DNA from: Lachnospiraceae bacterium | GTDB taxonomy: Bacteria > Bacillota > Clostridia > Lachnospirales > Lachnospiraceae | Assembly: GCA_029068665.1 (NCBI GenBank) | Contig: JAIECC010000214.1 | Coordinates: forward strand, 1-5,623 | DNA: 5,623 bases | Reading direction: 5' to 3' | Shown: piece after piece, positions 5,165-5,623 of the stretch | How positions within the stretch are numbered: position 1 is the stretch's first letter | Layout of the letters: every line of letters starts with the position of its first letter | Translations under genes and position numbers: made by a program | The notes under the pieces: model-generated | The model's input: only the letters and a program-made list of their open reading frames with translations | Told to the model about the DNA's origin: nothing | Database searches by the model: none

Positions 5165-5623
5165 TTATGAAGAAGAAGGAGGATTTATTACAGAATAGAT
5201 TTTATTGGAAATGGTAATTGTATGATACCGGGCTTGATAGTCCTCTTTGGAAAGCTGTGGAAGATAATTTCGGATAAATTGCTTTTGAAAGCCCTTGACA
5301 GTCAAAATATCCGCTGCTTTGTTATAAGCAATCGCCGCGTCTGTTTCTGTGGAATATCTTCCTATTATATAATTGCCGTTAATATGAATCGAGGCCTTAT
5401 ATACGGTTTTTCCATGCTGCTGTTCTTCCTGGACACCCATGAAGTGATTCAGGACTTTGATATTCTGATAGCGATAGTCCCGGTTGTCCCCATTCATAAA
5501 AAGATAATCTCTGCCTTCCACGGCGAATTTTCGTATGCCATAGCGGGATAAGATTCCATACTGACTGCCATAATGACAGATAAACAGGTAACCGCCCCGA
5601 CGCTGTATGGTATCAGAGGAGTA
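5165..5623 (-). CDS. AP2-like DNA-binding domain protein with a degenerate HNH-like region, 5' end beyond the window
   Basis: The minus-strand frame is open from the window edge to the TAA at 5165-5167, giving 152 visible residues. A GTG at 5519-5521 is an in-frame codon but probably internal, since the reading frame and similarity continue upstream (GGYLFICHYGSQYGILSRYG). The centre (about 5303-5440) reads VYKASIHINGNYIIGRYS, then TETDAAIAYNKAADIL. This is the AP2 pattern: an aromatic/basic strand, a G-x-Y/F turn, then the eAAxAYnxAA helix. Before it, YLFMNGDNRDYRYQNIKVLN (5441-5503) lines up with the HNH pattern vDHiNGdxxDNRxxNLrxvT, but Phe replaces the first His and Tyr the central Asn. 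Bacterial AP2 domains often follow HNH nuclease domains in phages and mobile elements. This copy looks nuclease-dead and may act only by binding DNA. The tail ends PPSSS. Function is unknown. Confidence 0.72.
   Translation of the reverse strand, partial: YSSDTIQRRGGYLFICHYGSQYGILSRYGIRKFAVEGRDYLFMNGDNRDYRYQNIKVLNHFMGVQEEQQHGKTVYKASIHINGNYIIGRYSTETDAAIAYNKAADILTVKGFQKQFIRNYLPQLSKEDYQARYHTITISNKIYSVINPPSSS

Noticed and set aside
5519..5521. GTG as the true start of the AP2-like gene
   Set aside because: The frame stays open for 34 more codons to the window edge and the sequence upstream looks coding, so the gene is treated as partial.

Overview
The window looks like chromosomal DNA of a low- to mid-GC Gram-positive Clostridia, most likely a spore-forming Lachnospiraceae. 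This placement is inferred from the protein families: a DivIVA-type coiled-coil protein, a signal-less CspA/CspB-like subtilase, a PdaB-like polysaccharide deacetylase, and strong AAAGGAG-type ribosome binding sites. No database search was possible. There is no rRNA, tRNA, CRISPR array, insertion sequence or origin in the window.

Layout. At the left edge (1-745, +) is the 3' part of a YihY/BrkB family membrane protein gene. An extended -10 promoter overlaps its stop codon and drives a monocistronic DivIVA-like gene (831-1478, +), which ends in a clear intrinsic terminator (1497-1537). A short structured spacer (1538-1632) leads to a two-gene + strand operon: a 586-residue S8 subtilase with an intact Asp/His/Ser triad (1633-3393), then a 114-residue membrane hairpin protein of unknown function that starts at TTG (3412-3756). 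A long hairpin flanked by T-tracts in both directions (3762-3814) separates this operon from a minus-strand block.

The minus-strand block, in its transcription order from the right edge, holds three genes. The first is a partial gene (5165-5623) whose protein resembles a phage or homing HNH-AP2 endonuclease but has lost two HNH catalytic residues. The second is a PdaB-like deacetylase (4282-5121). The third is a small Asn-rich lipoprotein built of 11-residue repeats (3822-4214), preceded by a plausible forespore sigma-G-type promoter.

A spore or cell-envelope theme links several genes: division/pole scaffold, Csp-like protease, PdaB-like deacetylase and possible spore lipoprotein. Each is recognised at family level only, and the shared theme is inference. 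The most unusual elements are the apparently domesticated HNH-AP2 protein and the 11-mer repeat lipoprotein.
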